In this document: positions 31,614 to 43,874 of the stretch, piece after piece
How the letters are laid out: every line of letters starts with the position of its first letter
Numbering within the stretch: the first letter of the stretch is position 1
From: Ligula intestinalis
Taxonomy: Eukaryota; Platyhelminthes; Cestoda; Diphyllobothriidea; Diphyllobothriidae
Length of the DNA stretch: 64,000 nucleotides
Direction of reading: 5' to 3'
NCBI GenBank assembly: GCA_036362985.1
Contig: JAYGXS010000009.1
Coordinates: forward strand, 20,177,647 to 20,241,646
Position numbers and translations under genes: made by a program
The notes under the pieces: generated by a model
The model's input: only the letters and a program-made list of their open reading frames with translations
Databases searched by the model: none
Told to the model about the DNA's origin: nothing

Positions 31614-31785
31614 TTAAGAAAAAAAGAAGAAATCTGTTTTCGTCCGGTTCGAAGAGAATCCATATGGTTCACACGTAGTGGTCCAACTCGGAGCGCAAGG
31701 CCCAACCTCTCGCCTCTCATGGCTGCTAGCACATACACACTAGTTCAGAAGCAGAGGATGCAACCACTGAAACAAGAGTTTTATT

Positions 31786-31832
31786 CTCCTGACGTTTCGG
31801 ATTCCATCGGGAATCCTTAATCATAGGTCAGG
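31786..31832 (-). ncRNA. Hammerhead-like motif with perfect 7-bp stem II
   Basis: On the minus strand the order is CCT, an ATGATTA core (CTGATGA-like, degenerate), a perfect hairpin GGATTCC-CGAT-GGAATCC (plus coordinates 31799-31816), GAAAC, GTC and AGG. CCT and AGG can pair as a short stem I. Stem III is again only ACGT. The architecture matches the minimal hammerheads of PLEs, but the first core box has changes that would impair cleavage. Confidence 0.4.
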
Positions 31833-32150
31833 TCAGGTTTTAATGAGGGAAATATAGGTAAATACCGTTGAACTCCCTATTGGTACAGGAAAGTTTTTCA
31901 ATGCATTTGATCTGCAGAAAATTTCAGAAAAGTGGCGTTGCCAGAAATTTGAACTTGGGTAAGGGAGGGCCGACAGTGAAAAAAAATCCTCAGGCATTGT
32001 TCAGAAGTCTAGGGGTTTGAATGCCATTTGAGAGATTTAAGGAGAAAAACTGTTGCCCGTGGGGGTGGGGGTGCAAGGGGGGGGAGGGGGGTGCAGAGTA
32101 TATTTGAAGTGGATGGCCTGTGCTAAGAGTGTTTGAAGCATGTAAGGGGG
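31826..32150 (+). repeat. Dispersed repeat R5, left arm of an inverted pair
   Basis: It starts GGTCAGGTCAGG and contains GGTAAATACC, GTTTGAATGCCATTTGAG, a G-rich stretch and a GTTTGAAGC motif. The reverse complement of this order is at 35735-36010, so the two copies face each other across about 3.6 kb. Confidence 0.6.
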
Positions 32151-32428
32151 AGTCCATCGCGGTTTTTTGCCATACTACCAAGGGTCTCAAGAAGGGAAGA
32201 TTGCGGAGGTCATGCGAATGTCACCGAGTGTCGGAGACGCGCCCAACGTGCATCCTTTCTGGTTAACGAAACTGCCAACTAACTAATGAAAAAGAGGTAG
32301 TCGGTAGTTTTCTTAACAAGCATGTTATTGAAAAGTAGCTAGTAGTATGTTTTTATGATGTGAATTTGGAAGAGCTTTACGAGCTGCGTAGCCTATGACC
32401 ACAACAAAAATGCTCAACAATGCTAATT

Positions 32429-34494
32429 TCAGAGGACATTTTGGCTATGCACGTCTAGCTTTCTCTTGAATGCATCCACAGATGCGGACATAACAATATC
32501 CTCGGGGAGAGCAGTCCAAGCTTCAACCACTCTATTACCAAAGAAGAACTTGCGTGTGTCTAGTCTGGCCCCTGTTACGCGTAGTTTGAAGAGATGCCCT
32601 CTTAAGTTCGTCTTTGTTGCTAACTCGAAGAAGTCGCCAGGTAGAAGACAACATTCCTGCCCACGCATTATATGAAATGCTTGTATCAGATCGCCACGCA
32701 GCTGCCTGTAACTTAACGGAAATAAATCGAGATTAGCTAAACGTCTTTCGAAGAGTAAAAAAGCCTGACCGGTAACCAGTTTCGTCGCACACCTTTGGAC
32801 CTTCTCGAGGGAATTTAGGTCTTTCGCGGTCCAGGGTTTCCATTCTTGGATTGCGAACTCCAACTTCGGCCGCACAAATGCTCCTAAGACCTTAGCAAAA
32901 CAGTCTTTATCGAAGGCACAGAACCCCCTTTTGACAGGATACAGGACGGACATCGCAGACTTGGCTACTTTTGCGCGGTGCAGCGAGGGCTTGAGAGACG
33001 TAGAGATCCATACTCCCAAATCTTTCTGCGCGTCCACTTCTTGCAGTTGGATGCCATTTAGGCTGTAAACCATGGAGTTCTGAGGGCTGGGTCGGCAAAC
33101 TCGTAGAAAACTGCATTTGTTCTCGTTAAACGGCAAAAGCCAGTCTTAAGACCAAGTTTGAAGATGGTTTAGGTTTATCTGCAAACGCTCTTCGTCAGCT
33201 GAATTTCTGATGACGTTTCAAATCTTAATGCCATCGGTAAACACAGCCACATCGCAGTCCAGTTCACGGACTGAGTCATTGACGTATATAATGAACAGTA
33301 TGGGGCCAAGGACAGAGCCTTGGGGGTCACCTCTCTCGACTGCAACGTCTGCTGACTGCTGGTCACCAATGTGGACAGTTTGGGAGCGGCCAAGTAAGAA
33401 GCTTTGAATCCACTTCAGCAGATTTCCTCGCACACCTATTTGGCTGAGTTTGTGAAGAAGTCGTTGATGTGGGACGCTATCAAAAGCCTTCTTGAAGTCA
33501 ATGTAGATTACATGAAGCAGATTTCCTCCATCAACTGCCCAAGTCCAGTATGCAAAACAATCGAGCAAGTTCGCCACGCAGGAATTGCTTCTGCGGAACC
33601 CATGCTGCGCATCCGATAGAAGGTTATGCTGCTCTAAGAAACGCATCAGCTCTCGCTTTACTACTTTTTCCACAATCTTGCAAAAGATCGAAGTGAGGCT
33701 GATTGGTCTATAACTGTTTGCGGAAACCTTTCTGCCGCCTTTATACAACGGTGTGATCCGTGCGAATTTCCAATCGGCGGGTAAACAACCTGCTTTAAAT
33801 GAGGTACTGAAAGGCATAGAAAGCGGTTTGGCTAGCTCCTTAGCAAGTTCTTTGAGTAATTTAGGCGGGATGTTAGCGGGACCGGATGATTTCGAGTCAT
33901 TTACTGCCAACAACTCCTGAAGAACTGTTGCTTCGGCGAAGGCAACATTTTCAATCTTTGGACCGTCGTCTAAGCCATAGTTTGAGGGATGAATCCGACT
34001 TCAGTCGTAAAGTTCGATTTGAAAAATTGTGAAAGATGCTCAGCTTTTGCTCCATCCTCACTCATTTCTGTTCCGTCGCTTGCCTTCAGAAGGGGAACTG
34101 GGTCTCAGTTTCGTGTGGTCTTTCTTAAGTAGCCATAAAATAGCTTCGGATTTGTAACTGCCTGGTTTAATAAAGCTTTTTCAAAGTCTTGGCGCGCTTT
34201 GAAGATAAGTCGCTTCACGAGGTTCCTCTGCGCTTTGTATGCATTTAGGGATACTGGATTTCTATCTGCTCTATATTTTCTCCACAACGTCCCCTTTTTA
34301 TTTATCTCGTTCTTCAGCGTTTGAGTCAGCCACTGAGGTTTGTTGTTTAGCTTCTTTCGTGTAATCGGACAGTGGTTGCTCAGGAGAGTATGCACTAACT
34401 CCCTGAACCATTCCCAATCATCAGCTTTATTGCCGGAAAAAAAACCAATTCCCAATTTATGTTGTTTATTTCGGCCTTCATTTGATCAAAGGTA
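32429..34494 (-). pseudogene. CR1/Jockey-group retrotransposon, minus-strand copy
   Basis: The reverse transcriptase reads through two near-contiguous frames: 34455-34105 and, after a TGA at 34107-34105 and a shift near 33983, 33913-32429. Two more stops, TGA at 33220-33218 and TAA at 33148-33146, lie in the same register. Landmarks are ARITPLYKGG, NSYRPISLTS, YIDFKKAFDSVPHQ, DPQGSVLGP and VFTDGIKI. The last shows the FADD box altered to FTDG, so one catalytic Asp is gone. The C-terminus (RRLANLDLFPLSYRQLRGD) is intact. The 5' end is truncated near 34494 inside the linker between endonuclease and reverse transcriptase. Confidence 0.9.
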
Positions 34495-34789
34495 ATGGTA
34501 AACAGTCATAGTCATGCGCAGATAGTGTTGAATCATGCGCAGGTTGCATGGCATTCATAGTTCATAGTGGTCATCTGCGCGCGCATGACAATCATTGGCT
34601 ACTGTAACCACCGCTAGGGGTCTTAATTGGTGCTTGACGCTTCGCGTTCGACTCATTAATTGCCGCGATTTATTTGTCCGTATCGGATGGGTGCTTGGTT
34701 ATGGCGCAAAAATATGCTCGCTATCGTCAGTGTTGGTGCTGGGCCTGGCCCTTCCCACGTGACTGATTCTCTTGCTCAATGTGTCAGTA

Positions 34790-35610
34790 TGCAGCATGTG
34801 AGCGACAAATCGTTGCGCTTGTTGATGGATTGGGGGCCTGAAGACGATGACTCGAGCAGCTCGCGGTTCAAGCAATTGTCCCCTCTTGCAAGAATTTTGA
34901 CTTCGTTAAACTTAAAAATATGGCTGGGTCCCGTCGAGTGAGCTGCAATCTTAGAGTTGGCGTCTTTCTTCTTTACCGCCGCTGCATGCTAGGTCATTCG
35001 CGTCTGGAGTAATATCCCTGTTTCTCCGACATAGTTGCTTTGTCGACAACTGCACTAGATCCGGTAAACGACTCAAGTCGTTTCCTGCCGTGACAGTGGG
35101 TCTTTCAGGCTCATGACCCGGCGTCTAATGGTTGCTTCTGGCCTGTGCACAACTCCAACTCCAAGTGGGGTGAGTAGGCGACTGACCGCTTCCGATCAAT
35201 TCTTAACATACACATGAGCTCGCCAAACTTTTGGGCCAAGTGGATGTGACTTCTCTCGTTTACGTATGCATTGGTTGACAAAATTGTGCAGATATCATTC
35301 GCTCTCAGTACCCGTCGAACATGTTGTAATTCAGTAACTTTGTCTTCGAATTCGCTGCAACGCATCTCAACGCGCCGGCAAAGCCCTCTTATGCAGTTGC
35401 GTTTGCGACCGATTGGGTGATTGCCGTTGTAGTTCAGGACTCGCATAGTGTTGGTTGACTTCCTGAACACTTTAGTTTTTAGGCCATTACCGTCTTTGAG
35501 GCAAAGGAGGACATCCAGGAAGGCCAGCTGGTTTTCTTATTCTTCCTCCATCGTATATTGAAAGTCCGGAAAGACGGCATTTAGAAGTTCCCTAAATGTC
35601 AGTACCTGAT
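34790..35610 (-). pseudogene. PLE fragment, reverse transcriptase end to GIY-YIG
   Basis: On minus from 35600 the frame reads FPDFQYTMEEE, one stop, AFLDVLLCLKDG, KVFRKSTNTMRVLNYNGN, then a CSEFEDKVTEL block to a stop near 35111. Further down, shifted frames retain the GIY-YIG remnants (an AAHSTGPSH-like segment and NRELLES) to about 34800. The order and spacing match the PLE at 58640-59340. Many shifts show it is old. Confidence 0.7.
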
Positions 35611-35734
35611 CCCCTCACACTATTGGCAATAAATACTGGTGTCTGTCACTAGTGGTCGCATCCTCTCCTTATGAACTGCTTCTTGGAACTCGCATATTCT
35701 CAACTTTTGTCAATGCACACTAGTGTCTGCAGCT

Positions 35735-36010
35735 AGTGTTTGACACGCTTCAAACACTTCCAGCAGCAGGCCATCCGACTTTCATGTATGCTACCTCACC
35801 TCCCCCCACACGCGACAGATTTTTTCCTTAAAATCCCTCAAATGGCATTCAAACCCCTAGAAAGCTGAACAATGCCTAAGGAGTTTTTACTGTCTACCCT
35901 TTTTACGCAGTTTCATTACTGGCAACGCCGCATGTTCTGCATTTCACAGCTGCTCTGAACCAAGAGCGAGTACGAAGGTATTTACCCATATATCACCTCA
36001 CCTGACCCCC
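35735..36010 (-). repeat. Dispersed repeat R5, right arm of an inverted pair
   Basis: Reverse complement of 31826-32150: CTTCAAACAC, CCTCAAATGGCATTCAAAC and GGTATTTACC in mirrored order, ending CTCACCTGACC. Together with the left arm it brackets the CR1-like and PLE relics. Confidence 0.6.
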
Positions 36011-36039
36011 AAGCCGACCTGGTCAATCTTTGCCGTCAG

Positions 36040-36680
36040 GCTGACTAATACATCACTCCGCTGGAGACGCTGTGATGATTTTCGTGCTCTCCGGCTTCGG
36101 ACGCCGGTCCTCGTGGCTGCGGACGCACACTCGTCTGGCTGCCAGCTTCCTGCAACCTATTCTCCACAAGCTCTGTACAGCATTTTAGTGGATCCAGCCC
36201 TATCTCCTGCTAACGCGTCAAGCCGCGCGCGGTCACGTGGGGCAGTCGGTCGCCTCGCCGTGGTTGCTGCAACCTGCACTAACGCCAGCCAGCCAGCATG
36301 CACGCACATACCGACCTCTGGCCTCTCACATCAGTGCGCAAGTGTGACCAGTCTGAATAATGATCGCCCTGAGGCTGACTCACACAGATGCCCCTCTGTA
36401 GGCACGACGATCCCACGTGCACACACCACACCGGACCCTGCCCCGACAGGGGTCGGTCGCTGTGACGACCCCGTGCTCTCACATGGCCCTCATGGTCGAA
36501 TGCCATGCCAGACAGAGTGGCAACTTCCTTCTTACTACTCTCCACTCCTTCTGTACAGAATACACTGCTCCTTTTACTCCTGCCCTCCCATGACCAGGAT
36601 TCAATATCGCAGCAGTGAGGGTTAAATATAGTAACCTTAACTCACCTCCATAGGTCTTCCTTACGGCACTGCGATAAGGA
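36040..36680 (-). mobile_element. R3 long-TIR element, one-ended copy (right end)
   Basis: It contains the GAGGCTGACTCACACAG and TCTGTACAGAATACACTG motifs shared with R3 copies at 25500, 45120 and 58260, and ends GGCACTGCGATAAGG, the inverse of TTATCGCAG. No coding content. From 36680 to 37220 nothing is recognised. Confidence 0.5.
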
Positions 36681-37223
36681 CTCTAGATTGAGCCGAAAGG
36701 TGCAGTGCCTTGAGGCTGCTCCGTAAACAGATCGCTGAACCCACTGTTGAGGAGCTGTGTTTTGTAAGAAATTAAGAAGGACAAAGAAACCTGTTTGCAG
36801 TGAGTCAGAAACTGTCAAGAAAAAGTTGATTGGCAAACCGTTTCTGCAGGCAAATTAACCTTCACTGTGAACGTGTGCCAGTTACTAGCAGTCCTGTGCA
36901 AAAAACGGTATCACAACAACTTGAGGCGTAAATCGTCACCAAGAGTTGTAGAGCCTTGTCGCTGGGGTGCGGCGCTACTGAGTGCTTCTATGCGGGCTAA
37001 CTGACACTGACTGTACGCTGTAGTGGTAACAAAACAAGAGGAACGGATAAAATTCGGAATGAAGAAAACAGCAGCATTTCTTTCGAAAACCGCCTCCGAA
37101 GAAAGGCAACTGTTTGACGACGATCTGGTGTGCCAGCGTCGAAAATTTTCACAAGAAGCCACTGTTTCCCAAAGGCAGCCTTACTCATGATCAATCCAAC
37201 TTAAACATAACTTTCTCCGAGAG

Positions 37224-37840
37224 GGCCTAAAGACTTCAATCAATTCGGCCTCCCAATTTCTGGCCACTGCCCTGAGAAGAGCGGTTCAACCGCATGAAAC
37301 CGTGGTATCTGCTGACATTATTTCAGTATTCACACCTATCCTACCAGAGCTCGCTTGCGACAATCTATGCAAACGAATCAAAGAGAAAAACGACAAACTG
37401 AGGGGTCTTCTAAAAACTGACCAACTAATGCAAACCTTTGTTGTCTGCCAATGAAACCTTTTCATCTTCAATGATAGAACTTACGAGCAGATGAAAGAAG
37501 CGTCGATGGGTTCCCCAATATCCAGTCTAATCACAGAAATCGTCTTACGGGAGCTGGAAAAAGTCACCTGGTGTTGATACGCGAATGACACCTTCATCAT
37601 AATCAAAGAGCGCAGGCTAGCAGAGTTTCAAAACCTGATTAACAGCAACTTTCCCGCTATCCAATTCACAAGAGAAAAAAGAGAACGCGAGATAGCTGCC
37701 TTTTCTTGTCATCCTCGTCACATGCAGGCCCAAGGGAGAACTCAGCACCGCATTTTACAGAAAGGCGACTAATATAATCAAGGGCCTTAACTACCATAGC
37801 AACTACCCACTGGCGCATAAATGCGACTGTATAAGAGCAC
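37224..37840 (+). pseudogene. PLE reverse transcriptase fragment
   Basis: The frame contains ETVVSADIISVFTPI, EASMGSPISSLITEIV (PLE motif with GSPLS), and after a TGA at 37575-37577 YANDTFIIIK, where the YADD box has become YAND. It continues with FPAIQFTREK, then drifts out of frame to LNYHSNYPLAHKCDCIRAL. It stops exactly where an R3 element begins at 37841, so R3 probably inserted into it. Confidence 0.75.
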
Positions 37841-38395
37841 TTATCGCAGGGGGTTAAGTAAGTTAAACCCTAGCAACTGCGATCTTCAGACCATGGCTCC
37901 ATAGGAGAGAAGAAGTCGGTGGAAACCAGAATAGTATATTCTGTATACAGAGGAACTTAGAATAGATAGAAAGAATTTGACTACGGAGAACACGGCCTTC
38001 CGCTGGAGCGGCGCGGTCCGAAGAGCCGCTTAGTAGCAAGAATCATCAGAGGCCAGAGAGAGCGTTCACGTGTGCAGGCTTGCTTTTCGTCGCCGGGCCA
38101 ATAGGCAACTCTGCCGCAACTGTGATTGGCTGTTCCCAGACGTCGAGACCAAAATCTCTGGGCCTTCAGAAAAGTTCCCTTCGGTGCGAGCTAGTCATGA
38201 CATGCCTTCACTCTGACACTCCGGACGCCAAGACCCTAGCATCCGGACTGCACTCGTTCAAGAGTCAAACTCCTCCTACTTAATCTCCACTCCTTCTGTA
38301 CAGAATAAGCTGTTCCTACCAATCTGGCCTTCCATCTCCCAATGAACCGGGCCTGAAGATCGCAAGTGTTAGGCTTAGCCTTAACACCTCGATAG
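37841..38395 (+). mobile_element. R3 long-TIR element, two-ended copy (about 555 bp)
   Basis: The left end TTATCGCAGG, GGGTTAAGTAAGTTAAACCC, GCGATCTTCAGACC and GTATATTCTGTATACAG are mirrored on the right by CTGTACAGAATAAGC, AACCGGGCCTGAAGATCGC, GTGTTAGG and TCGATAGG. The arms are about 110 bases. It is the most compact two-ended member and a good type copy. Confidence 0.6.
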
Positions 38396-38881
38396 GCCTA
38401 TCTACCAAACGAATTCGCTTTTCTTAGTGGGCACACCGGTTTTCAATTTTGTTCGTGAGAGAGAGAGAGTAACCTGTCACATATCAAGCAAGTATTATAG
38501 GATACATGATACTCTATTGTTAGGCATTGTGCACGACATGTATGGAGGTGTCAGTACCTATCGGGCGATATATAACGGTTGCTGCATTGCAAGGCATAGG
38601 ACGCGATAGGAGGAGTGAAAGCGTTCAAGTGGGCAAGATGCTGCAACCCTATTTTCGTGTACGTCACGAACTGCCGCCAGGGGGCGGGTTCAGCAGGGCC
38701 CACGTGCCATGCCTTCAGTACTGACGGTCCATTACTATCTGGATAGAGTGGAGCGCCAATAAGTAAGTAAATAGCAGATGGCAAAGGACGCTGTATTGTT
38801 AGACATAGTACACGACATGAATGGTATCGCTAGTAACTATCGGACGAGGTATCACCGTTGCCAAGCTTTCATCGGGATGGA

Positions 38882-39262
38882 ATTATCGCAGGGGGTTAAG
38901 TAAGTTAAACCCTAGCAACTGCGATCTTCGGACTATGGTTACTTAGTAGAGAAGAGGTCGGTAGAGGCCACTAGTAGTGGGAGCGGTATATTTTTTACAC
39001 AGAGGAATGAAGAATAAAAGGAAAGAGGCTGACTACGGAAAGCACGACCTTCCGCGGGAGCGGCGTAATCCAAAGTCCGGCTTCTTTGCAGCAATCCCCG
39101 CGGCCCAGAGAGACAGCGTACACGCGTGCAGGCTTTCCCTTCGTCGCCTGGCCAGAAAGGCATCAATGCGGCAACTGTGATTGGCTGATCCAGGCGTCGA
39201 GAACCGAACTCGTGAGATTCTAGTGAAGTTCACTTCGACGCAAGCTAGTCACAACACACTCT
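38882..39262 (+). mobile_element. R3 long-TIR element, left-end copy
   Basis: TTATCGCAGG, GGGTTAAGTAAGTTAAACCC and GCAACTGCGATCTTCGG, with GTGATTGGCTGATCCAGG and TTCACTTCGACGCAAGCT towards the inside. No right end is found downstream. Confidence 0.6.
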
Positions 39263-39269
39263 TCCAGCA

Positions 39270-41260
39270 CTCTTCTCTTACAATGCAGCTAAGGAACGAG
39301 TGTGAGAACTTCGGCATCTTAGGAACCAACAGGCACGGCATGGATACCACAACAGTTTTGTCAGACACTGCCACCCCGGTACCCTTTGCCATACATAAAG
39401 AATGATTCAGAAGCAACGGAACGTATCGCTACAGAACTCGGCGTGGGTATTGCCCATCGTCGGACAGCTATCACGCGTTTGCAGATAATGCGAATAAAAA
39501 AAGACTGAATGTAGGTGAGAAGTCTGGCGTCATCTGTTGAGTGCAACGTCGCGACTGTTCTTCCCATTATACAGAGCAGACCGGGTGATGACTTAGCTTG
39601 TGAATAACGGAGTACAAGTGGGCAGGGCGAAAAGGTGACTCACTGTCACAGATCGATACCCATACCCCGGAGGGATGCCACAAATTCAACTTCACGGGCA
39701 CGCGGATAACGGTACGAGCCAGTAGGAAGACGTGGTGAGAACTAATGGGAGTCGGGTTATCAGACTCCATCAACAGACCCGTTGATATACCGCCTGGTTA
39801 TCACGCCCCATTCGCGTGGCCAAGAAGTGCAGCCCACTTTCGGTCCAAGGAGGCACGCCACGACGCCAAGTTGAGACGCCGGGGACGTGAACTCAACCTA
39901 TCACGAATGTTACCCCCTCCCCTACCACCTCCATCCCCCACTTTCTCGTAGTTGGGGTATGAAACACACCAATTCCTGCTTTACTCTCATCGATTCTGAC
40001 GATGGCCTTCTGCACGAGTCCGAAAGCTCAGACTAATAAAATTGCTGTTCCAATGATCGCTCCCTTGTCTTCTTTTACAGGAAGAAAGTAATGCAACTGG
40101 AGCACCAGTGGCCTTGAGTTGTGTAGCTGCGACAAAAGAACGCAAAGTTAAATCTTCACATCTCATGAGGGAGGCACCATAATTATCGCAAAGAATTGAA
40201 AAAAATCACCTCCAAACCCTTTCGGAGGCTTCCCCCGAAGCACGGCTAGAGACTGGTATCATAAACTGTTAACCGAAGTTCTGAAATGCGTTTCTATTTT
40301 GGAAGGAGTTCTAAGGACTGATCAACCTGCGATATGATTTCCGTGCTATTTCAGGATGTTTGGAATTGCCAGTTTTCTTCGGTCAGCTTCAAAAACCGCA
40401 CTCTTGTTAAAAAGCTGACTACTTCAGTTTTAGGCCTTTTTATCTATTCAGCACGGATGCTCTTAAAAATTCGACATTATACAGAAAGGCTACGCCAAAT
40501 GTCGCTTCTTGTGCTGATTTGGTAGGAAACCACTTATCCAGATTTCGTAACCAAAGAAGGGACTTCATGAGGTCCTGTAAAATGTTTTCCAACTCGCTTT
40601 GTATTTGCATTTAGGTATTTCAGTCGACCAGTTGTAGGTTTCGAGTGTAAGATCATAAGAAGATATGACAGTCCGACCGTCGATTTCGACGATATCCACT
40701 ACGAGCTTCAAAGTGTTGAAGTACGCGGTGACTTCAAATTTGAGCCACCCATTGTATTTTTGCTCTTCGTTCAGGTGGGAATTTATTATCCTATACCATC
40801 CTCTCTAATTCTCTGCTTTGTTTGTCTGCATTTGTGATAATGAGGTCATATCTACAGTACGCTGCTACCTTTTTAAATGAACGAAAACAAGTTATTTTAT
40901 CTACAACATATCACCCTCCCTATATTTGTCAAATGCGGCCAATCTGTCGCATATGCAATTCACCAACAACACCAACATTAACCATTCTCCGTAGGATGAC
41001 AACACGAAGAAAAAAGCGTGCGAAGAAGCGGAAATGGAGAAGTTGAAAGCCGATCTATCTCCATAGTGCATGTGAATGTCGTGAAAAACTTGGCTTGTGA
41101 GTATTACATGACTTTTATCTTCGTCCTCTTAAAATGACGCTTTATTTACCTTAACATCTGCTCTCCGTGAATGGAGCCATTTTTCCTGAAAATTCAGGTT
41201 TGTAAAATCCTCAATATAGTATTCTTCTTCTTCTCTTCTTCTTATTACAGCGAGGCAGAC
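39270..41260. other. Stretch without a recognisable gene
   Basis: AT-rich DNA with only short open frames. At 40670-40720 the minus strand carries the RTE 3'-terminal motif (GTCGAAATCGACGG followed by CTGTCATATC), so a heavily 5'-truncated RTE end may lie there. Nothing else has support. Confidence 0.4.
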
Positions 41261-41264
41261 TTGC

Positions 41265-41665
41265 AGAGAATCTACCCCACTCTCCGACCACACCCACATC
41301 GGGACCCGGTCGTCAAAAGACGGTCAAGAAGGCCGGAGATGCAGACGGCTAGCGCGACCAACATTCAACACGCTTACCAGGAGTACGTCTCGCTAGGTAG
41401 GCTTCCGGCAGGGAACTTCATAAATGCTACATTAAAAAGGAGCCATTGAATCTGACTCTCAGCCCGCTGACAGACACTAGACACAACAGGACACACTGGA
41501 CCGACTGCGGTGTCCGAGTTACTCCGCCAGCTGTCAACCCTCCAAGCCACGGCTTTTAGCGCAGCGCGATAGTTTCAAGCGCATCAGATTCATTATAGTG
41601 AGGAAAGAAACGGACCGAGGATTGACCTCACTCTTGTGCCGACCGCTAGCAACAAGCCACCACCT
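41265..41665 (-). mobile_element. RTE-like element, 3' UTR fragment
   Basis: On minus it matches the 3' UTR of RTE copies 1 and 2: a GAGTGAGGTC-type block, CACTATAATGAATCTGATG, AAAGCCGTGGCTTGGAGGG and AGATTCAATGGCTCC with a GAGAGTCAG motif. Divergence is clearly higher than between copies 1 and 2. Probably a severely 5'-truncated insertion. From 41670 to 42330 no gene is recognised. Confidence 0.6.
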
Positions 41666-42332
41666 AGCTGTCGGCCGCCTGAGGTGGGATGGAATAAGAA
41701 GACACAATACAGTGCTTATAAACTGTTGCAATGGATTTCGACTGCATTGCATAATGTAGAAGCAGTACTACCTATATGACATACTTTTCGAATGAACCTT
41801 AGATGCTCTGAAACGCCCCATAATGAGAAGCCTCTTTAAGACTGAAAGCATGTTGTGATATCAGAAATAAAAGAGTACCTCAGCTTACTAGCGATGCCAA
41901 ATGACACACGCCTCCGCTTATTGGCTGATAAGTCTCTTGCGCTGTGTAACAGAATTTGAGAGGCGGTAAGCACGCCAGTCATCGCGACAGGCAACAGAAG
42001 TCTCGCTATCGATTAGGTTGAACTGATGACAGGGTAGCAGGTGCGTGTCAGCCGAATTGTGCTACGAGTGCAGACTTATATGCGAACACCCAACTCGGAG
42101 CTGGATAAAGTAAGGAAACTCAAAAAACCAAAAGAAGGACCTTATTGAATTAGAGACTGCACTTGCCACTCACAGTTTAAAGTCAGGGTAACGGAATTTT
42201 GTCTGAGTTCGTTGTACTCCGAGGAAGATGTAGGAATCCTTCAGTTGTTAGACAAAAACCTGTTTTAGTGTACAGATGAATAAGACGACTAACAAATTGT
42301 AGGTAGATCTGAGTTTACTGGTCACTGTTGTT

Positions 42333-42338
42333 TTTAAT
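42333..42338 (-). promoter_or_regulatory. Candidate ATTAAA poly(A) signal of the bZIP gene
   Basis: ATTAAA on the minus strand about 325 bases downstream of the TAA stop at 42663-42661. It is the clearest signal of this type in the 3' flank. Use is not proven. Confidence 0.25.
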
Positions 42339-42660
42339 ATGCGGACGTAACATACATTTATATACAATGAACCGACATGAATGTAACGAAGTCAGCGTGT
42401 ACAAACGAAATGTATGAAATTCCTAATATATGAAAATCCTAATTTTGAGGGCAGGCAAATGAGGATGAGATGGAGCAGGCAGGTAGGAAGGTAGGTAGGA
42501 GAGATGACCACAAAATTACTGAAGTTACTGAGTTAGGAAGGACGCAGTGGGGGTGGGGAAAACCCAAAGTGTCCCCTTAAAACTTCGTCCAGTCAGACCT
42601 GAGTTCTCCTTTGCATCGTCTGACCTTCACTTAAGTGGGGACCGAGGGACTAGTCTCGAG

Positions 42661-43027
42661 TTAGTTCGGGGGCGGAAGAGTGCCACAGGGACCAGGAGAC
42701 TCTTCAGCAACGAGGAGGCCCAGCATGCTGACAGAGGCCGCTGTGATGGAAGTAGTTGAAGCACCGGATGAAGAAGGCGATGAGACCTCAAAGGGATTTT
42801 GTGGGCTCGACAGGGCGTCAAATGGCGGGAGGGTTTCAGTCGACGATGGCAGGATGGAGAAAGCGGAGGAGGAAGAGGAGGAAGCGCCTGCGGCCAGGAG
42901 TTCATCCATGTGATTCGGCGGCGTATGGCCAACCTGTTGTAGCAGACTGTAGAGCAGTTTCACCTCACGCAATCGACTGCTCACCATGTTCTGCAGGTTC
43001 GTATGCTCCTGCTGGAGCATTGAAAGT
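42661..43027 (-). CDS. C/EBP-like bZIP transcription factor, exon 2 (leucine zipper and C-terminus)
   Basis: The acceptor CTATCCTTACAG ends at 43028. The exon first supplies one base completing the Lys codon split by the intron, then 121 codons to TAA (42663-42661). Residues 67-98 of the joined protein form the zipper: d positions Leu70, Leu77, Arg84, Leu91; a positions Leu67, His74, Val81, Val88, Leu95. The spacing from the conserved basic-region Asn45 to Leu70, Leu77 and Leu91 equals that of vertebrate C/EBPs without a gap. The tail (99-187) is Ser/Pro-rich and disordered (AGASSSSSSAFS), perhaps regulatory. Zipper pairing would give a dimer that binds DNA in the nucleus. Confidence 0.75.
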
Positions 43028-43874
43028 CTGTAAGGATAGAAGCAGGCTCAAACGGAAGTTCGTTTCATTCTTAAGACCTGAGATGAAACGCGGGAGCTGG
43101 TTCGCTCCATAATACTGCTAACCTTGGGCTAAATTCAAGGAAGTGTAGTGAACCAACTCCCTGTGCAACACTCAATCTCTCGCGACAGTAAGCAGGCATA
43201 CACGTCAGTGCCGCCTGAAGCAGCCTGGGCCAGCCAATCATCTCATGATGAGGCTGACTCACAGATAACCCCAATGGAGACGCTGTGATAACTTTTGCGC
43301 TCTCGCACTTGTCTTTAAAAGTAGTCGTAGCGATACTCAAGCCTGCCAATTAAGCGACAACGTGGAAGGAACATGGTATTCTGGGCTAAAGGATTTGAGA
43401 ATAGGAAGGAGGAAGTCGTCAACAGGTATGGCATGGGGTTGGATCGTGAGGGTCGTGTGAGAGCGTGGGGTCGTCACAGCGGCCATTGACGTTGCCTGCG
43501 TCCGCTCGCTGTCGGGGCAAATTCCGGTCTGTGGGCTAAGTCATGTTCCAAAGTAAACAACCAATAGTATGCTTTTTCGTTGGTAAAGGTTCATCCATCG
43601 CTAACCGAACCTATTCTACCTTGGGTCGAGCCACGCTGGCAGCCACACAGCGGCTAGTAGTGCAGGTAGATGAACAGTGCCAAACTGGAAACAACAACTG
43701 TTTACAGTCGAGCGACAGTGTTGTCTGCCTCGCCTGCACGCACACCGAGACCATGCCAACAGTTCAGGCATGCGAAACTGTGCACAGAACACAGTGGCAA
43801 TAGCCGTGGTGGTGGAGCAATAGGCAGCGACAGTAGCGTAGGGGTATCAAGAAAGCATTAAGTCGGGGGAACGT

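Noticed and set aside
36113..36625. 170-codon plus-strand open frame
   Set aside because: It lies wholly in an R3 element and is not conserved in other R3 copies.
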